Source: Candidatus Pacearchaeota archaeon (GTDB lineage Archaea; Nanobdellota; Nanobdellia; Pacearchaeales; UBA284). From it: a stretch of 45,803 nt of DNA. Below are positions 18,001 to 27,013 of the stretch, one piece after another (the stretch's first letter is position 1; every line of letters starts with the position of its first letter). The stretch lies in NCBI GenBank assembly GCA_026395795.1, contig JAPLYB010000043.1, positions 1 to 45,803 of the forward strand. The letters are read 5' to 3'. Under the pieces are notes generated by a model, which saw only the letters and a program-made list of their open reading frames with translations, did no database searches and was not told the DNA's origin. A program made the translations under genes and the position numbers.

Positions 18001-21000
18001 GCAACTCAAGTTTACTATGTAGCCTTTTTCAGTCAAAGCACTTGTATTTGTAAAATTATAAGGTGAACTTGAAAGAATAGTTGGATACTCTGTTAAATTA
18101 GTCCATATTTTACTAAATCCAGAACCAGAATCAGTGCATGTTCCATTAAAATATGGAGCATAATTATAGTATGAATTATTGCTTGGTGAATTGTGAGTTA
18201 TTGTTGGTGCAGTTGTATCAATCCAGACAACATAAGAATTATTTAGCCGCATGTTCCCAGAAGAATCATTATCATAAACTTTTATTGTCTCATTTCCATC
18301 ACCCAAGCCAGTCAGAGCAACTGTTCCATTGCACCATCCATTTGAATATGCTATTGTTTGATTTGTTGCGTTTACATCTATGAAACAAGGAGATTGTGGT
18401 GTGTCTGCGTCTGTAACACTTATGTTCAAGGTCAGGGTATCTGTATTCTTCTTTAAGGTTGCGTTTGTATAGGATGGCAGAGTTATTGTCGGAGCTGTTG
18501 TGTCTGTGACATTCACCCACCAAGTTTCTGAACTTGAACTATAGTTTTGTGTTGCTGGATAAATTGCAGTTATATTCCACATTCCAAGAGAATTAAACAA
18601 AGTATAATTTGCTAATGGTGATGTCCCATTATTTATCAAAGTTCCATTTTTATACAAATAAATGTTTCCTTGAGAGGTATTAGTTGCATTAATCCAGACA
18701 GAATTTCCTAACTCTACTGTGATGTTTGATCGTGAATTATTCAAATATAAGATAACTACGCTGGTTGCTTTTGTAACACTTGCAAATAAACTAACTGAGC
18801 CAGAAGAATAATTTTCATTGCCAGTTACATTAAAGTCAAATTTATAGTAATCCGCCCCCAGAGTATAGTTAAGACTATTATTTATTTGAGTATCATTCCT
18901 GTATATTATAATAGTCCCCCCTGTTGTAGAACCAGAAGCATTAACCTGATTAGGATAGGCTATTGTTAAGTTGTCTGTTACCCCATTAAGCAAGGTAGTT
19001 ATTGTCGGATTCGCTTTGTTAATTGTATAGTCTAATGTTGTTGTTTGATTTGAATTTCCTGCAGAATCATTTGCCCAGAAAGAGTATGTATAATTTCCTG
19101 CTGTTAAACTTGAAAAAGTATAGGAATAGTTGCTTCCACTTCCAGAATTATCCATTGTATAATTACTCCCATTAAATATTAATATGGCCCTGCCAATGCT
19201 ATTTGTCTCATTCCAAGTTATATTAAATTGATAACTCTGGCTCGAAGAATAGGTTGCAGGAGATGTGGGAGAAGTGAGATTATTAGAGTATGTAGGAGCA
19301 ATGCTGTCGATAAAGAAGTATCTTGCAGAGGTCAAATTCAGGTTTCCATCACTATCGTTGCAATAAAAGGTTACATTATGACTCCCCTGAGTCATGCTAG
19401 AGTTAGTATAATTAGCAAGATTTCCAACAACAGTCATACTGGCATTAGCAGTTCCGTCTAAACTTAACCCACACCAACTACCTTGTTCACTCAAACTTAT
19501 GTTAAATACTATTGTTGTTGTATTATATGTCTGATTTAAAGGGGTGATTATTGTTATCATCGGAGAAACTGCACTTACAGTGACATTCCTTGTTCCAGTA
19601 TAATTAAAATTTCCAAGATTATCATAAGCAGTTGCATTAAAATAATAAACTCCATCTCCAAGAGAAGTGATATTCCAAAATAATGGAGAGGAAGTAGAAG
19701 TATTGCTTGAAACCAAGCCGCTAGAATTATATAAGTATATTGTTACATTCTTAAGACCAATTCCAGAATCAGAAGCAGTTGCATTTATTATTATATTCTG
19801 CCTATTAACTATTGTTCCCGAAGTTTCTGTTCCACTTTCGAAATCTACAATAGGGACAATGCTATCAATAAAGAAAGTTCTAGAACTGGAATTCATATTT
19901 CCAGCAGAATCATTTGCATATGCTACGACTGTGTGACTTCCTTGTGAGAAGTTATAAACCACGACAGCAGTATAAGTTAAATTGTCAGTTCCATTATTCC
20001 ACCATATTAAACTTGCATCAGAATTATTTGTAATATTAATTGTAATATTGGTTTGGGTATAATTTGCATTTGCGGGAGATATCCATGTCACATAAGGCAC
20101 AGTTCTGTCCAAAGTGATTATTCTTGTTCCTGTTGAATTCGGATTACCCCAAGTATCATTGACAGTTGCATTCAGTCTGTATGTTCCTTCGGGAAGATTT
20201 GTGAAATTAACAAAGAAATATCCACTAGGGTCCCCAGTCAAGTTAGTTGTGCTTGAGTTATATAATCCACTTGAATTGAATAAGAATATTATGATAGTAT
20301 CAATCATGTTTGAGTCATTAACACTGACATTTGCCCAGATGGAACTTCCAGAATAATTTCCTTCTCCAATTGTCGTAGCATTCACAAATTCTATATTTGG
20401 AGAAACATTTTCTGCAATGTCAAACGAGAAAGAATTCGAAGTTGTACTCGAACCCCCAGATTCATAATAAACAGTTAGATTGACTGTGTTAAATGCATTA
20501 TGGACTGTAGACAAGGCGCTGAAATTCACATATAATAAATAAGACTGATTCTGAGAAATTTGATTAACAGAAATGTTATTCCATGAAAGAGTATAGTTAG
20601 TATAGTTTATAGTATTTGGAATTACAGAAGCATTAGTGTAGTTATAACTAACATTAAACGCATCTACTATGCTTAAATTTGAGATGTTGACGCTTCCAGT
20701 ATTTGTTACATTGATTAAAAATCTGATTGTGTCTCCAAGATTCGGTCTTTGAGAGTTAAGTATCGTATTATTCAAACTGAAATTAGTGTTTTCCTGTTGA
20801 GAAGGGATTAAACTAAAATTCCCAGGAGTTAAAGAACCCCATCCTGCTCTGTCCACTGCCTCAAAAGCAAAAGTAAAATTCCCCTCGTTAATATTACTTG
20901 AAGTTACATTCAAATTTGTCAGATTTCCAATACCATACAGCGTTATATTCGTAAGATTCTCATAATACCATTCTCCGCTTGAAAAATTGCGTTTGTCTGT

Positions 21001-24000
21001 CTGTATCTTGAATTGTGAAGTTCCATTGATTATGGCAGAATTATTGAGTTGGCACCCATTCCCACATAACATATCGTTGCTTATTCCAATTAAGCTCTTA
21101 TTGCCATCCTGAGAGTCATTATAAGCCAGCCACCACCTGTAGGTAAGACATACACTTAAATTAGCACAAACTCCACCGCAGTCATAATTGCTTCCATCTT
21201 GAGCAAAGCATCCCGGCACAAGAATTGTTCCGTTAGTCCCATTAAAAGACCATTTATTGGATACACTTAATACAGAATTATTTAATTGATAAATCCTTTT
21301 CCCCCAAGTTCTATTAAAAGTTCCTTGCAATATCTCCTGACAAGCATCTTCTTGTTCTTCTCCACAAAATCTTCCCCATTCCATGATAGTTTTATTCGTG
21401 CTATTAAAGACATATGCTCTCACTTCATACAAGTAACCATCACTTATGTTTGCTCTAGCAAAAACATCATTAGAGTCAGAAGTATTTATCAATAAAATAC
21501 TTATATTCGGACTATGATTATCAATGATTATGTTACCTTTCAAAGAAGAAGCATTTCCTCCTAAACCTGTAGCATTGAGCATAACAGTATAATTTGCACA
21601 CTCTCCTGAACAATATTGAGAAGTGTACCAAGAACAAAGAGTTCCATTGACAGAAGAATTTCCAGAACATAAGGAAGAGTTAACTGGCCCGCTTAAATTG
21701 CTGATGCTCACATTCCAGTTTGTAAGATTTGTTCCGTTTACATATCCTGTGATATTCACAATTCCCGAAACAAATCCCATGTTATTTGCAACATCATTAA
21801 GCTCTGCGCTTAATCCTCCTCCACTTAAATTGAGATAATCTGTGGCATTATTAACAGTAATCCAAAAGTAATCCTGAGCCATAAACACAAGATTGTAATT
21901 TCCAGCTTCTGGAGTTTCAAAAGAAAGATTTAGATTATAGCTGCCATTTACATTATAAAGAGTTATCTCGGTCATATTCTCAAAACTCCATTCTATAGTT
22001 GAGAAGTTAAGTGTCTCAGACTGTGGTTTAAATTTAGAAGTTGCATTCTGGATTACAGTTGTATTTACCAAGCACCCTTCCTGAGAACATAATTGTGCAT
22101 TTGTTAACCCCAATAAAGTTCTATTCTCTGCTTGTGTACTCATATTATAAACAAGGGCCCATTTATACTCAAAACAAATACTCTGATTCGCACATAGCCC
22201 TCCGCAATCATAATTTGTTCCATTTGGAGCGAAACATCCTGGAACAATAGCTATATACGTATCACTATAATCTGTAAAAAATCCCCCTAAGACAACTGGG
22301 ACGTTACTTCCATTTAAAGAATAAGTATCCCACTGCCAAGAATAATTAAATTCTCCACTTCCTGGGGATGTACAATTTTCCTCACTTTTATTGCAAAGAC
22401 GAACATTTTCTGTAACAAGGAAGTTGTTCTCATCTAGTATGAGTCCATCAACTTGCATGAGGTAATTGTCTGAAATATTTGCATCCCCTGTCCATGATGG
22501 CGGCATCCCCATGGAAATAGTCGCGTTTATATCCCTAACTGAAGGAGGAGAATTATCAATTGTAATATTTCCTAAGAATGTGGAATTTGTGTGCCCAGCA
22601 GAGTCACTAGCATTTAAAATAAGAGTATAATTCTCGCACTCTTCCAAACAATATTTAGAAGTATTCCAAGAACAAAAAGTGCTGTTTACAATAGATATAT
22701 TAAAGCACAAACTTGAATTAACAACAATTCCAGAAGAGTTTTTAAGACTTATTGTCCAGTTTGCAAGATCTGTATCATTTACATCTCCTTTAATCTCAAC
22801 TGTTTCCCCAGCAAACAACATTATCTCTCCGCTTATATTCACGTAAGGAAGCGGAGTTCCGTCATAAGCTAAACTAGCTATGAACACATAAGGAGCTCCT
22901 CCTTCGCCACCAACTGAGAATGTTCTGTTGTCAGCCCAGCTGCTATTTGAAGAGTTATAAAAGGAACAATTTATATTCCAAACATAACTGCCATTGTTTA
23001 AAGAACTAAGACTAAAACTATTATTGCTATTATTCTCCGCAATCGTAATATTATAGCTTGTCTGGTTTAATGCCCATTCTCCTGTGAAGTTTCCCCAGAG
23101 AGAACAATTTACAGAGTCATTCCCCATCCCCATGCCCATAATACTATAATTAAAAACAAATGGCGGCGACACAAAATTGTACTCATCAGGAGGATATATC
23201 AATTCTATTGTTAAGTTTTCTCCTCCTTCACTGCAGTTTCCAATAAGAGTTACATTGCCACTCACATTCATCAACCAGCCCCCTGTTCCGTTTGTTATCT
23301 CCACTGTGTTAGTTCGATTCCCAGAGCCACCACTTGAAGTAAAATTTGCACGAATAGTATAATTTGCACCAGGTTCAAGATTTGGGATTGTCCAATAAAC
23401 ATAATGATCTGATACAACAGTCGGACTTGGGAAAGAATTTTGGAAGAAAAATCCTGTGCTTGGTCCAATTGTATCATTAATAGTAATATTTGTTAAATTG
23501 TGATCCTCATTATTTGTTACATTGATAATAAAGGGAATAGTTGAGTTACAGTTGACTGTTTCATTTTCCAAATATTTTACCACAGTTAAATTTACTGGAG
23601 GGGTATAATGGGTTATATTCCAAACCTCCTCCGCAAGATAAGATTTGTTACCTTCTACAGATTCAGTGCAATTTATTGTCCAGTTGTATTGCTCATCGTC
23701 AAGAGTTGCATTAATAGTTCCGTTGTAATTTGGAGTTTCATTGCTTATATATGGATGAGTTGGGTCAGTTTCATTATTCTCACCATCTAATACTAAAGTG
23801 CAGTTCCAGTTATACGAAAACATTCTAACCCTGGATATATTATACAGAAAACTAACATTATTATCAGAAGTTATATTGTTATCTGGAGGAGAGACCAGAT
23901 GAATTTTAATTAAAGGCACATCTACATTTATAGACTGCCCTTCTAATTTTCTTGCTTTAACCATTACATTGCCATGGGTATAACTCCGGTTATACTCGAT

Positions 24001-24990
24001 ATCAACGCCTGCCATGACTTGTAGAGGGTTATTAGTATTATTTTCTGGAATTGTAACACTTAATGTTCTGCTTTCAGTAGCATTTGGATTAATTGTAACA
24101 TTATTTTCCTCTGTGGAATTACCTCCATCTTCCCCGCCAATTTCAATGGAAAATGTAAAGTTTAGCGCCACAGATTCATTATTTGTAGCATTAATCTGTA
24201 CAGTTAATACATTGCCATTACTGTAATTTGTCTGGTTTAATGCTGAAACATTTGTGTATACTGTAACATTATAAATTGTTAAGTTAAGCCCTGTCTCTCC
24301 AGAAACATTTATGAGATTGTCAGGATATGTCCAATTTTCAATATTAACATCCATGGGTGAATTAGGACCATATTCTCCAAAAAGGCCTTCTCCGTGATGT
24401 AAGGAATATAATCCTTCTTCAATATTGCTAAAGTTGTAATATCCATTAACATCTGTAACAGCGTGATTTGGTGAACGACCCTCTTGCATCAGTGTTAAAT
24501 TATAATCTGCAACGCTATCATTATTTAGGTATTTTACATAACCTGCCAAATTATTTTGCACTCTGTTGAACGATAGGTTAGCAGTAGCATTGTCTGTCAC
24601 ATCAGAAAAATTCCAGCAAAAAACAGAGATATTATAAGCGCCCTCTTGCAGGAAGCTTATGCTCACATTAGCAGATTCATGCGAAATATCGTTGACCGGC
24701 AGCATTGATACTGGACCCAACTGAACTGAGCCGTTTTCGATAGTGTAGTTGCAGCTAGTGGCTGCAGACCCTGTTGATGCGTTGATTGCAGGGATTATTA
24801 TTGAAAAAGTCGTATTATCCATCTCTGGCTTGTGTATTGTAACTGTAAAAGTCTCAGCCAAAACAAAAAATATGCTGATTGATAAGAGTACTAAAGCAAT
24901 CATTAAAATAGTCAAAATTGACTTTGCTTTTTTGTTCTTGCTAAAAAGTTTTGTTTTCAGCAAGTTAAAAATCTCCTGATTTTTACTCAT
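15043..24990 (-). CDS. Giant surface protein (3315 aa) with beta-sandwich repeats and C-terminal anchor
   Basis: A cytoplasmic basic stretch and signal/anchor helix (about residues 22-45) is followed by a carboxypeptidase-regulatory-like domain (about 147-225), a DUF11-like domain (about 466-570), two Cys-containing repeats of about 340 aa (about 715-1050 and 1065-1400, each with a CFAxxGxNYDCGG motif), a second DUF11-like domain (about 1400-1500), many Ig-like repeats, two copies of the 97-aa IQLWTN repeat shared with the 693-aa protein, a domain ending in DLIIWTLHFTDFAAY (about 2990-3110), a Gly-rich linker, the shared module with DLNGNGYDDLEITL, an eight-Cys cluster, a transmembrane helix (about 3280-3303) and a KR-rich tail. 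Sequons are extremely frequent. A TATA-like box lies at about 25105-25116 and AGAGGA near the ATG. Probable adhesin or host-contact fibre; inference. Confidence 0.82.
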   Translation of the reverse strand: MSKNQEIFNLLKTKLFSKNKKAKSILTILMIALVLLSISIFFVLAETFTVTIHKPEMDNTTFSIIIPAINASTGSAATSCNYTIENGSVQLGPVSMLPVNDISHESANVSISFLQEGAYNISVFCWNFSDVTDNATANLSFNRVQNNLAGYVKYLNNDSVADYNLTLMQEGRSPNHAVTDVNGYYNFSNIEEGLYSLHHGEGLFGEYGPNSPMDVNIENWTYPDNLINVSGETGLNLTIYNVTVYTNVSALNQTNYSNGNVLTVQINATNNESVALNFTFSIEIGGEDGGNSTEENNVTINPNATESRTLSVTIPENNTNNPLQVMAGVDIEYNRSYTHGNVMVKARKLEGQSINVDVPLIKIHLVSPPDNNITSDNNVSFLYNISRVRMFSYNWNCTLVLDGENNETDPTHPYISNETPNYNGTINATLDDEQYNWTINCTESVEGNKSYLAEEVWNITHYTPPVNLTVVKYLENETVNCNSTIPFIINVTNNEDHNLTNITINDTIGPSTGFFFQNSFPSPTVVSDHYVYWTIPNLEPGANYTIRANFTSSGGSGNRTNTVEITNGTGGWLMNVSGNVTLIGNCSEGGENLTIELIYPPDEYNFVSPPFVFNYSIMGMGMGNDSVNCSLWGNFTGEWALNQTSYNITIAENNSNNSFSLSSLNNGSYVWNINCSFYNSSNSSWADNRTFSVGGEGGAPYVFIASLAYDGTPLPYVNISGEIMLFAGETVEIKGDVNDTDLANWTISLKNSSGIVVNSSLCFNISIVNSTFCSWNTSKYCLEECENYTLILNASDSAGHTNSTFLGNITIDNSPPSVRDINATISMGMPPSWTGDANISDNYLMQVDGLILDENNFLVTENVRLCNKSEENCTSPGSGEFNYSWQWDTYSLNGSNVPVVLGGFFTDYSDTYIAIVPGCFAPNGTNYDCGGLCANQSICFEYKWALVYNMSTQAENRTLLGLTNAQLCSQEGCLVNTTVIQNATSKFKPQSETLNFSTIEWSFENMTEITLYNVNGSYNLNLSFETPEAGNYNLVFMAQDYFWITVNNATDYLNLSGGGLSAELNDVANNMGFVSGIVNITGYVNGTNLTNWNVSISNLSGPVNSSLCSGNSSVNGTLCSWYTSQYCSGECANYTVMLNATGLGGNASSLKGNIIIDNHSPNISILLINTSDSNDVFARANISDGYLYEVRAYVFNSTNKTIMEWGRFCGEEQEDACQEILQGTFNRTWGKRIYQLNNSVLSVSNKWSFNGTNGTILVPGCFAQDGSNYDCGGVCANLSVCLTYRWWLAYNDSQDGNKSLIGISNDMLCGNGCQLNNSAIINGTSQFKIQTDKRNFSSGEWYYENLTNITLYGIGNLTNLNVTSSNINEGNFTFAFEAVDRAGWGSLTPGNFSLIPSQQENTNFSLNNTILNSQRPNLGDTIRFLINVTNTGSVNISNLSIVDAFNVSYNYTNASVIPNTINYTNYTLSWNNISVNQISQNQSYLLYVNFSALSTVHNAFNTVNLTVYYESGGSSTTSNSFSFDIAENVSPNIEFVNATTIGEGNYSGSSIWANVSVNDSNMIDTIIIFLFNSSGLYNSSTTNLTGDPSGYFFVNFTNLPEGTYRLNATVNDTWGNPNSTGTRIITLDRTVPYVTWISPANANYTQTNITINITNNSDASLIWWNNGTDNLTYTAVVVYNFSQGSHTVVAYANDSAGNMNSSSRTFFIDSIVPIVDFESGTETSGTIVNRQNIIINATASDSGIGLKNVTIYLYNSSGLVSSNTSTSSPLFWNITSLGDGVYYFNATAYDNLGNFNYTGTRNVTVSAVSPMITIITPLNQTYNTTTIVFNISLSEQGSWCGLSLDGTANASMTVVGNLANYTNSSMTQGSHNVTFYCNDSDGNLNLTSARYFFIDSIAPTYSNNLTSPTSPATYSSSQSYQFNITWNETNSIGRAILIFNGSNYTMDNSGSGSNYSYTFSSLTAGNYTYSFWANDSAGNSNQTTTLDYTINKANPTITTLLNGVTDNLTIAYPNQVNASGSTTGGTIIIYRNDTQINNSLNYTLGADYYKFDFNVTGNENYSSGSVSLFASVTKATSVVILYLNNSRSNITVELGNSVWINATNTSQGNIYLYKNGTLINNGTSPLANYTLFNSLGMWNITAIYPATQNYSSSSETWWVNVTDTTAPTITLPSYTNATLKKNTDTLTLNISVTDADTPQSPCFIDVNATNQTIAYSNGWCNGTVALTGLGDGNETIKVYDNDSSGNMRLNNSYVVWIDTTAPTITHNSPSNNSYYNYAPYFNGTCTDSGSGFSKIWTNLTEYPTILSSSPYNFTNTSALTEKGYIVNLSCNDSAGNLASVLFNFTYDKTNPAIAYNPSSTDSGNYSRTWIFVNVSCADTNKNTIVFNWNGTNTTFDSNDGNNYWSNKTTLSDGSYTFYSWCNDSAGNSNGTSVKNVVLDTNAPTVTHNSPTNNSYYNYAPYFNGTCADAGTGVSSMWTNLTEYIAIDTSSPYNFTNVSGLTAGVYPVLILCNDTANNTATSMFYFTFDATNPTSTINAPANMTNTTDNTFDVNITLKDNIALAISYTFFINDIANKTGILTNNTATNITMDALSDGIHRIKVQATDNSTNKVNSSEYWYTVDTTSPTISFGTNPVDNYNSNSSNVTFDITCSDNVGVNTIQLWTNTTGTWAANYSNSSYINHTWLNITVTGIPQGQNYKWAVYCNDTSGNSNITTNRTLNVDLTAPIASVGTNPIDNYNDTDNSIVFDMKCSDNVDVSYIQLWTNITGNWSANYTNSSYTSNTWLNITVAGIPDSQNIKWLVYCNDTSGNTNMTDNRTFREDTTAPHITVFSPGNTSYFTVQNITVNFSATDLTNVSSLWYSNTTDNVSANNGTYNLTNGSYTFIFYANDTLNNVASRSITFTVKELEDNQTILNESNPTVGENTTEIILPQNQSLSTITIPSDRAEDDLITLNLGQRVDSDGNLSFGSDVNLSRVSSSANYTVEISSDVVIMGGPDWTGEFILPTIKSTSGLDAPSISGYTTTLEKVITLGSSTEINFSSPVKIVVGGMGGKKAAWARGSTSFTDISTICDNLTNPTLNLSVRECYNNTGADLIIWTLHFTDFAAYSSTEVVSNPPGGGGGGGGGSGNQTNATNETKPSGYNYTIGHLDGKSRSVRIGLNEVLNFGANGEDHLLKVTALTNKSATLMIWSGVIQIILDIGETRKIDLNGNGYDDLEITLMNISGGKANLVLKELIESGLCGDGTCSVIEEESGCCNDCGCEPGYECKNNTCEVIKKPSPPSIWMWIGIIFVVVLLLLVAIFASIRSKNKRNKKR

Positions 24991-25309
24991 TTCTTCCTCT
25001 TTTTCTTAGTGTTTGGTATCTTCTGCGTGATTTCCTACAAGAACAGAATAATACGAAGATATTAAGCATACAATACCAAGTATATACTAAAGTATAATAA
25101 TCGTTCTTTAAAAATCTTTCGACAATTTTGGCAATGTGCACAAAATAATGAATGCTGTTAGAGAATATAATAAACAGCACTAATTTTTACACATAGCCGA
25201 CAATTTTTGCATCTACTAGTATTCTGAAGTAAATTTTTGGTTTGTCGTCGATAAGATTAAAAACACTAAAAATTGTTAATATTTTTTATCGTCAAATAGA
25301 TTCAGAAAG
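24991..25309. other. Intergenic region upstream of the giant surface gene
   Basis: It holds the AAAAAGAGGAAGAA ribosome-binding site just before ATG 24990 and, on the minus strand, GATTTTTAAAGAA (about 25105-25116) as the best TATA box, implying a leader of about 90 nt. I see no RNA gene or repeat in the remainder. Confidence 0.45.
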
Positions 25310-25432
25310 CTAAGCTCTTACCACTTTCAACAGCCTTAAAACAGAGTCTACTTCCTTTTCAATCAGATTAAGATTTATGTTTTTATATCCCTTAGAAATC
25401 CTTAGAAGAAGTTCATTTTTAACATTCTTCAT
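25310..25432 (-). CDS. Possible 40-aa protein at the end of the NTase cassette
   Basis: ATG at 25432 opens a 40-codon frame (MKNVKNELLLRISKGYKNIN...) ending in TAG, 18 nt after the stop of the preceding small gene on the same strand. Composition is helical and charged, like its neighbour. There is no clear ribosome-binding site, and it is too short to be sure of; it could be the remnant of a longer gene. Confidence 0.3.
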   Translation of the reverse strand: MKNVKNELLLRISKGYKNINLNLIEKEVDSVLRLLKVVRA

Positions 25433-25450
25433 GATTTGGCTCTTTATTTT

Positions 25451-25660
25451 CTAAGCATCTTTCTCTAGAAGAGGCGAGAGTTTAGGATTTATCTTTTCTC
25501 TATATCTCTTTGCAACATCAAAACTTGTTTTCAACTCTTTATTGTAACGAACCGCAATTTCTTTCTCTGTCTCAGAAACTGCCTTTTCCAAAATAGCATG
25601 AATAACTGCATTTGAAAGGTTTCCCACAAGTGAATTAATTAGCTTATTTCTGTTTTGCAT
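25451..25660 (-). CDS. Small helical protein coupled to a nucleotidyltransferase gene
   Basis: 69 aa, predicted almost entirely helical and rich in K, E and R. Its ATG lies 17 nt inside the end of the nucleotidyltransferase gene, so translation is coupled. The position matches a partner in an MNT-type two-gene cassette, but I see no HEPN R-x4-6-H motif, so I do not call it a toxin. Function unknown. Confidence 0.6.
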   Translation of the reverse strand: MQNRNKLINSLVGNLSNAVIHAILEKAVSETEKEIAVRYNKELKTSFDVAKRYREKINPKLSPLLEKDA

Positions 25661-26465
25661 TTTGCTTTGCAGCCTCTCTTAATATTCTATCGAATGTTTC
25701 TTTATAGAATCTTTCATAATTTCTTTCAAACTCTTTTCCTGCTGTGTTTTCCCTTATTTCTTCGGGCCGTGTTTTAAGCTCCGCCCTTATTTTTCTTGCA
25801 ATTTCATCTTGTTTTATTCTTTTTCCTTCAAGAAAAAGAGAAATTGAAACGAGATTTTTGACCAAATATTCTTTTTCTCTTCCATTATACTCCTGATAAT
25901 TTTTGATTAGATCCTTGCTTTTTAGAAGCTGCAAATCAAGAAACCTTGGAAGAATCTGTCTTTTATAATTAAAAACAATTCTTTCTCTTGAGATACACCG
26001 ACTTATCATGCTTTCATAAATAGGGTCTGTTTCCAGTCCAGAAATCAGTGTTTTTTTACTCAACATGATAATGTGAGTTTTTATTCCAACTGAGTTCATG
26101 ATTTGGCTTTCAATAGTCTCTTTTTTCCCATGATCTTGCTCTTCAGAGACAAGCACCAAGTCTATATCATTAAAATTAAATCCCTTTTCAAGAAGAGAGC
26201 CAGTTATAATTACATTCTCAAATTGAAATTTATCCAAAATTCCAAAGATCCGATTTATTATTTCCATTTTTATTGGCTCTATCCGGTTTATCCCATAGAA
26301 GAAAGGCTTCCTCAAATCTTTTTCTTGTTTTTTTAGTTGCCCTCGTTCTTCAAGAGAAATCAATCTCACAATGACATAATCTCCAATATTTAGACCGGAT
26401 CTGTTCTTCGGAATATAAATCTGATCCATCCTGCTTCCCTTACTTATCCTGCTTATTATTTCCAT
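25644..26465 (-). CDS. AbrB-like domain fused to a minimal nucleotidyltransferase
   Basis: 273 aa. Residues about 12-36 (SRMDQIYIPKNRSGLNIGDY) look like a SpoVT/AbrB-type swapped-hairpin DNA-binding element, with the I-Y-I-P-K strand and N-I-G-D turn. Residues about 85-110 hold the Pol-beta signature: VIITGSLLEKGFNFNDIDLV, i.e. G-S then D-I-D, which binds metal and nucleotide. The C-terminal third is helical and highly charged. A perfect palindrome separates the TATA box from the ATG, suggesting self-repression through the N-terminal domain. The whole looks like a toxin-antitoxin or regulatory cassette; activity is inferred. Confidence 0.7.
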   Translation of the reverse strand: MEIISRISKGSRMDQIYIPKNRSGLNIGDYVIVRLISLEERGQLKKQEKDLRKPFFYGINRIEPIKMEIINRIFGILDKFQFENVIITGSLLEKGFNFNDIDLVLVSEEQDHGKKETIESQIMNSVGIKTHIIMLSKKTLISGLETDPIYESMISRCISRERIVFNYKRQILPRFLDLQLLKSKDLIKNYQEYNGREKEYLVKNLVSISLFLEGKRIKQDEIARKIRAELKTRPEEIRENTAGKEFERNYERFYKETFDRILREAAKQNAKQK

Positions 26466-26466
26466 T

Positions 26467-26494
26467 GTTACGTAATATTACGTAACTTTATAAA
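26467..26494 (-). promoter_or_regulatory. Promoter with perfect 20-bp palindromic operator
   Basis: GTTACGTAATATTACGTAAC (26467-26486) is a perfect palindrome that ends one base before the ATG at 26465. The TATA box (TTTATAA on the minus strand, about 26487-26494) abuts it and is 26 nt from the ATG. A dimer bound here would cover the transcription start, the expected place for an archaeal repressor. Confidence 0.7.
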
Positions 26495-26495
26495 T

Positions 26496-26642
26496 CTTTA
26501 TTTTACCAGCATTTTACCCAAACCCCTTCTTTCTTTCTTTGAACTCTGACCCTTTTATCTTCTCTCAAATATCAATTTAGCCCTTTTTCTCTTCCCCATT
26601 TTCTTACCCCTTCTTTGTCGCTTTTTTTAAGAATATTTAAAT
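26496..26642. other. Pyrimidine-rich intergenic spacer with divergent promoters
   Basis: About 26510-26630 is strongly biased to C and T on the plus strand, with several short runs of T and C. It lies between divergent genes, so it is not a terminator. The plus-strand TATA box ATATTTAAAT (26633-26642) serves the gene at 26665. Confidence 0.5.
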
Positions 26643-26664
26643 AATCTCTGAACTAAAGTCTCAC

Positions 26665-26991
26665 ATGGAAGACTTGACTTTAAAACAATTAACAAAATTG
26701 ATAATAGAACAGGCAAAACAAAAAGGATTCGGCACCAAACCTGATGAGATTAATGTTGCAGAAAAGATTGCTTTGATTCATTCTGAAATTTCAGAGGCAT
26801 TTGAAGCCTATAGGAAGAATAATCTGGATGGGAAAGATGGTTTCAAAGAAGAACTTGGAGATGCAGTTCAAAGGATTTTGCATTTATGTGGAGTAATGGA
26901 TGTAGATATAAAAAAAGAGATTCTAAAAAAATTAGACTTTAATAAAGAGAGAAATTGGAATTGGAAAGAAATGAATGAAACACACAATTAA
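26665..26991 (+). CDS. MazG-like nucleotide pyrophosphohydrolase
   Basis: 108 aa, one MazG-type four-helix unit. EKIALIHSEISEAFEAYR (about residues 32-49) and EELGDAVQRILHLCG give the E-x-x-E ... E-x-x-D magnesium-binding pattern of all-alpha NTP pyrophosphatases. It should hydrolyse non-canonical or surplus dNTPs to NMP and PPi in the cytoplasm. The ATG is 27 nt from the TATA box, predicting a leaderless mRNA. The next gene has its own promoter. Confidence 0.85.
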   Translation: MEDLTLKQLTKLIIEQAKQKGFGTKPDEINVAEKIALIHSEISEAFEAYRKNNLDGKDGFKEELGDAVQRILHLCGVMDVDIKKEILKKLDFNKERNWNWKEMNETHN

Positions 26992-27013
26992 TCTGTTTAA
27001 ACAACAAGCAAAA

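Noticed and set aside
15043-24990. Many plus-strand frames of 60-140 codons inside the surface genes
   Set aside because: They are antisense shadows of long Asn/Thr/Ser-rich coding sequence, without promoters or domains.
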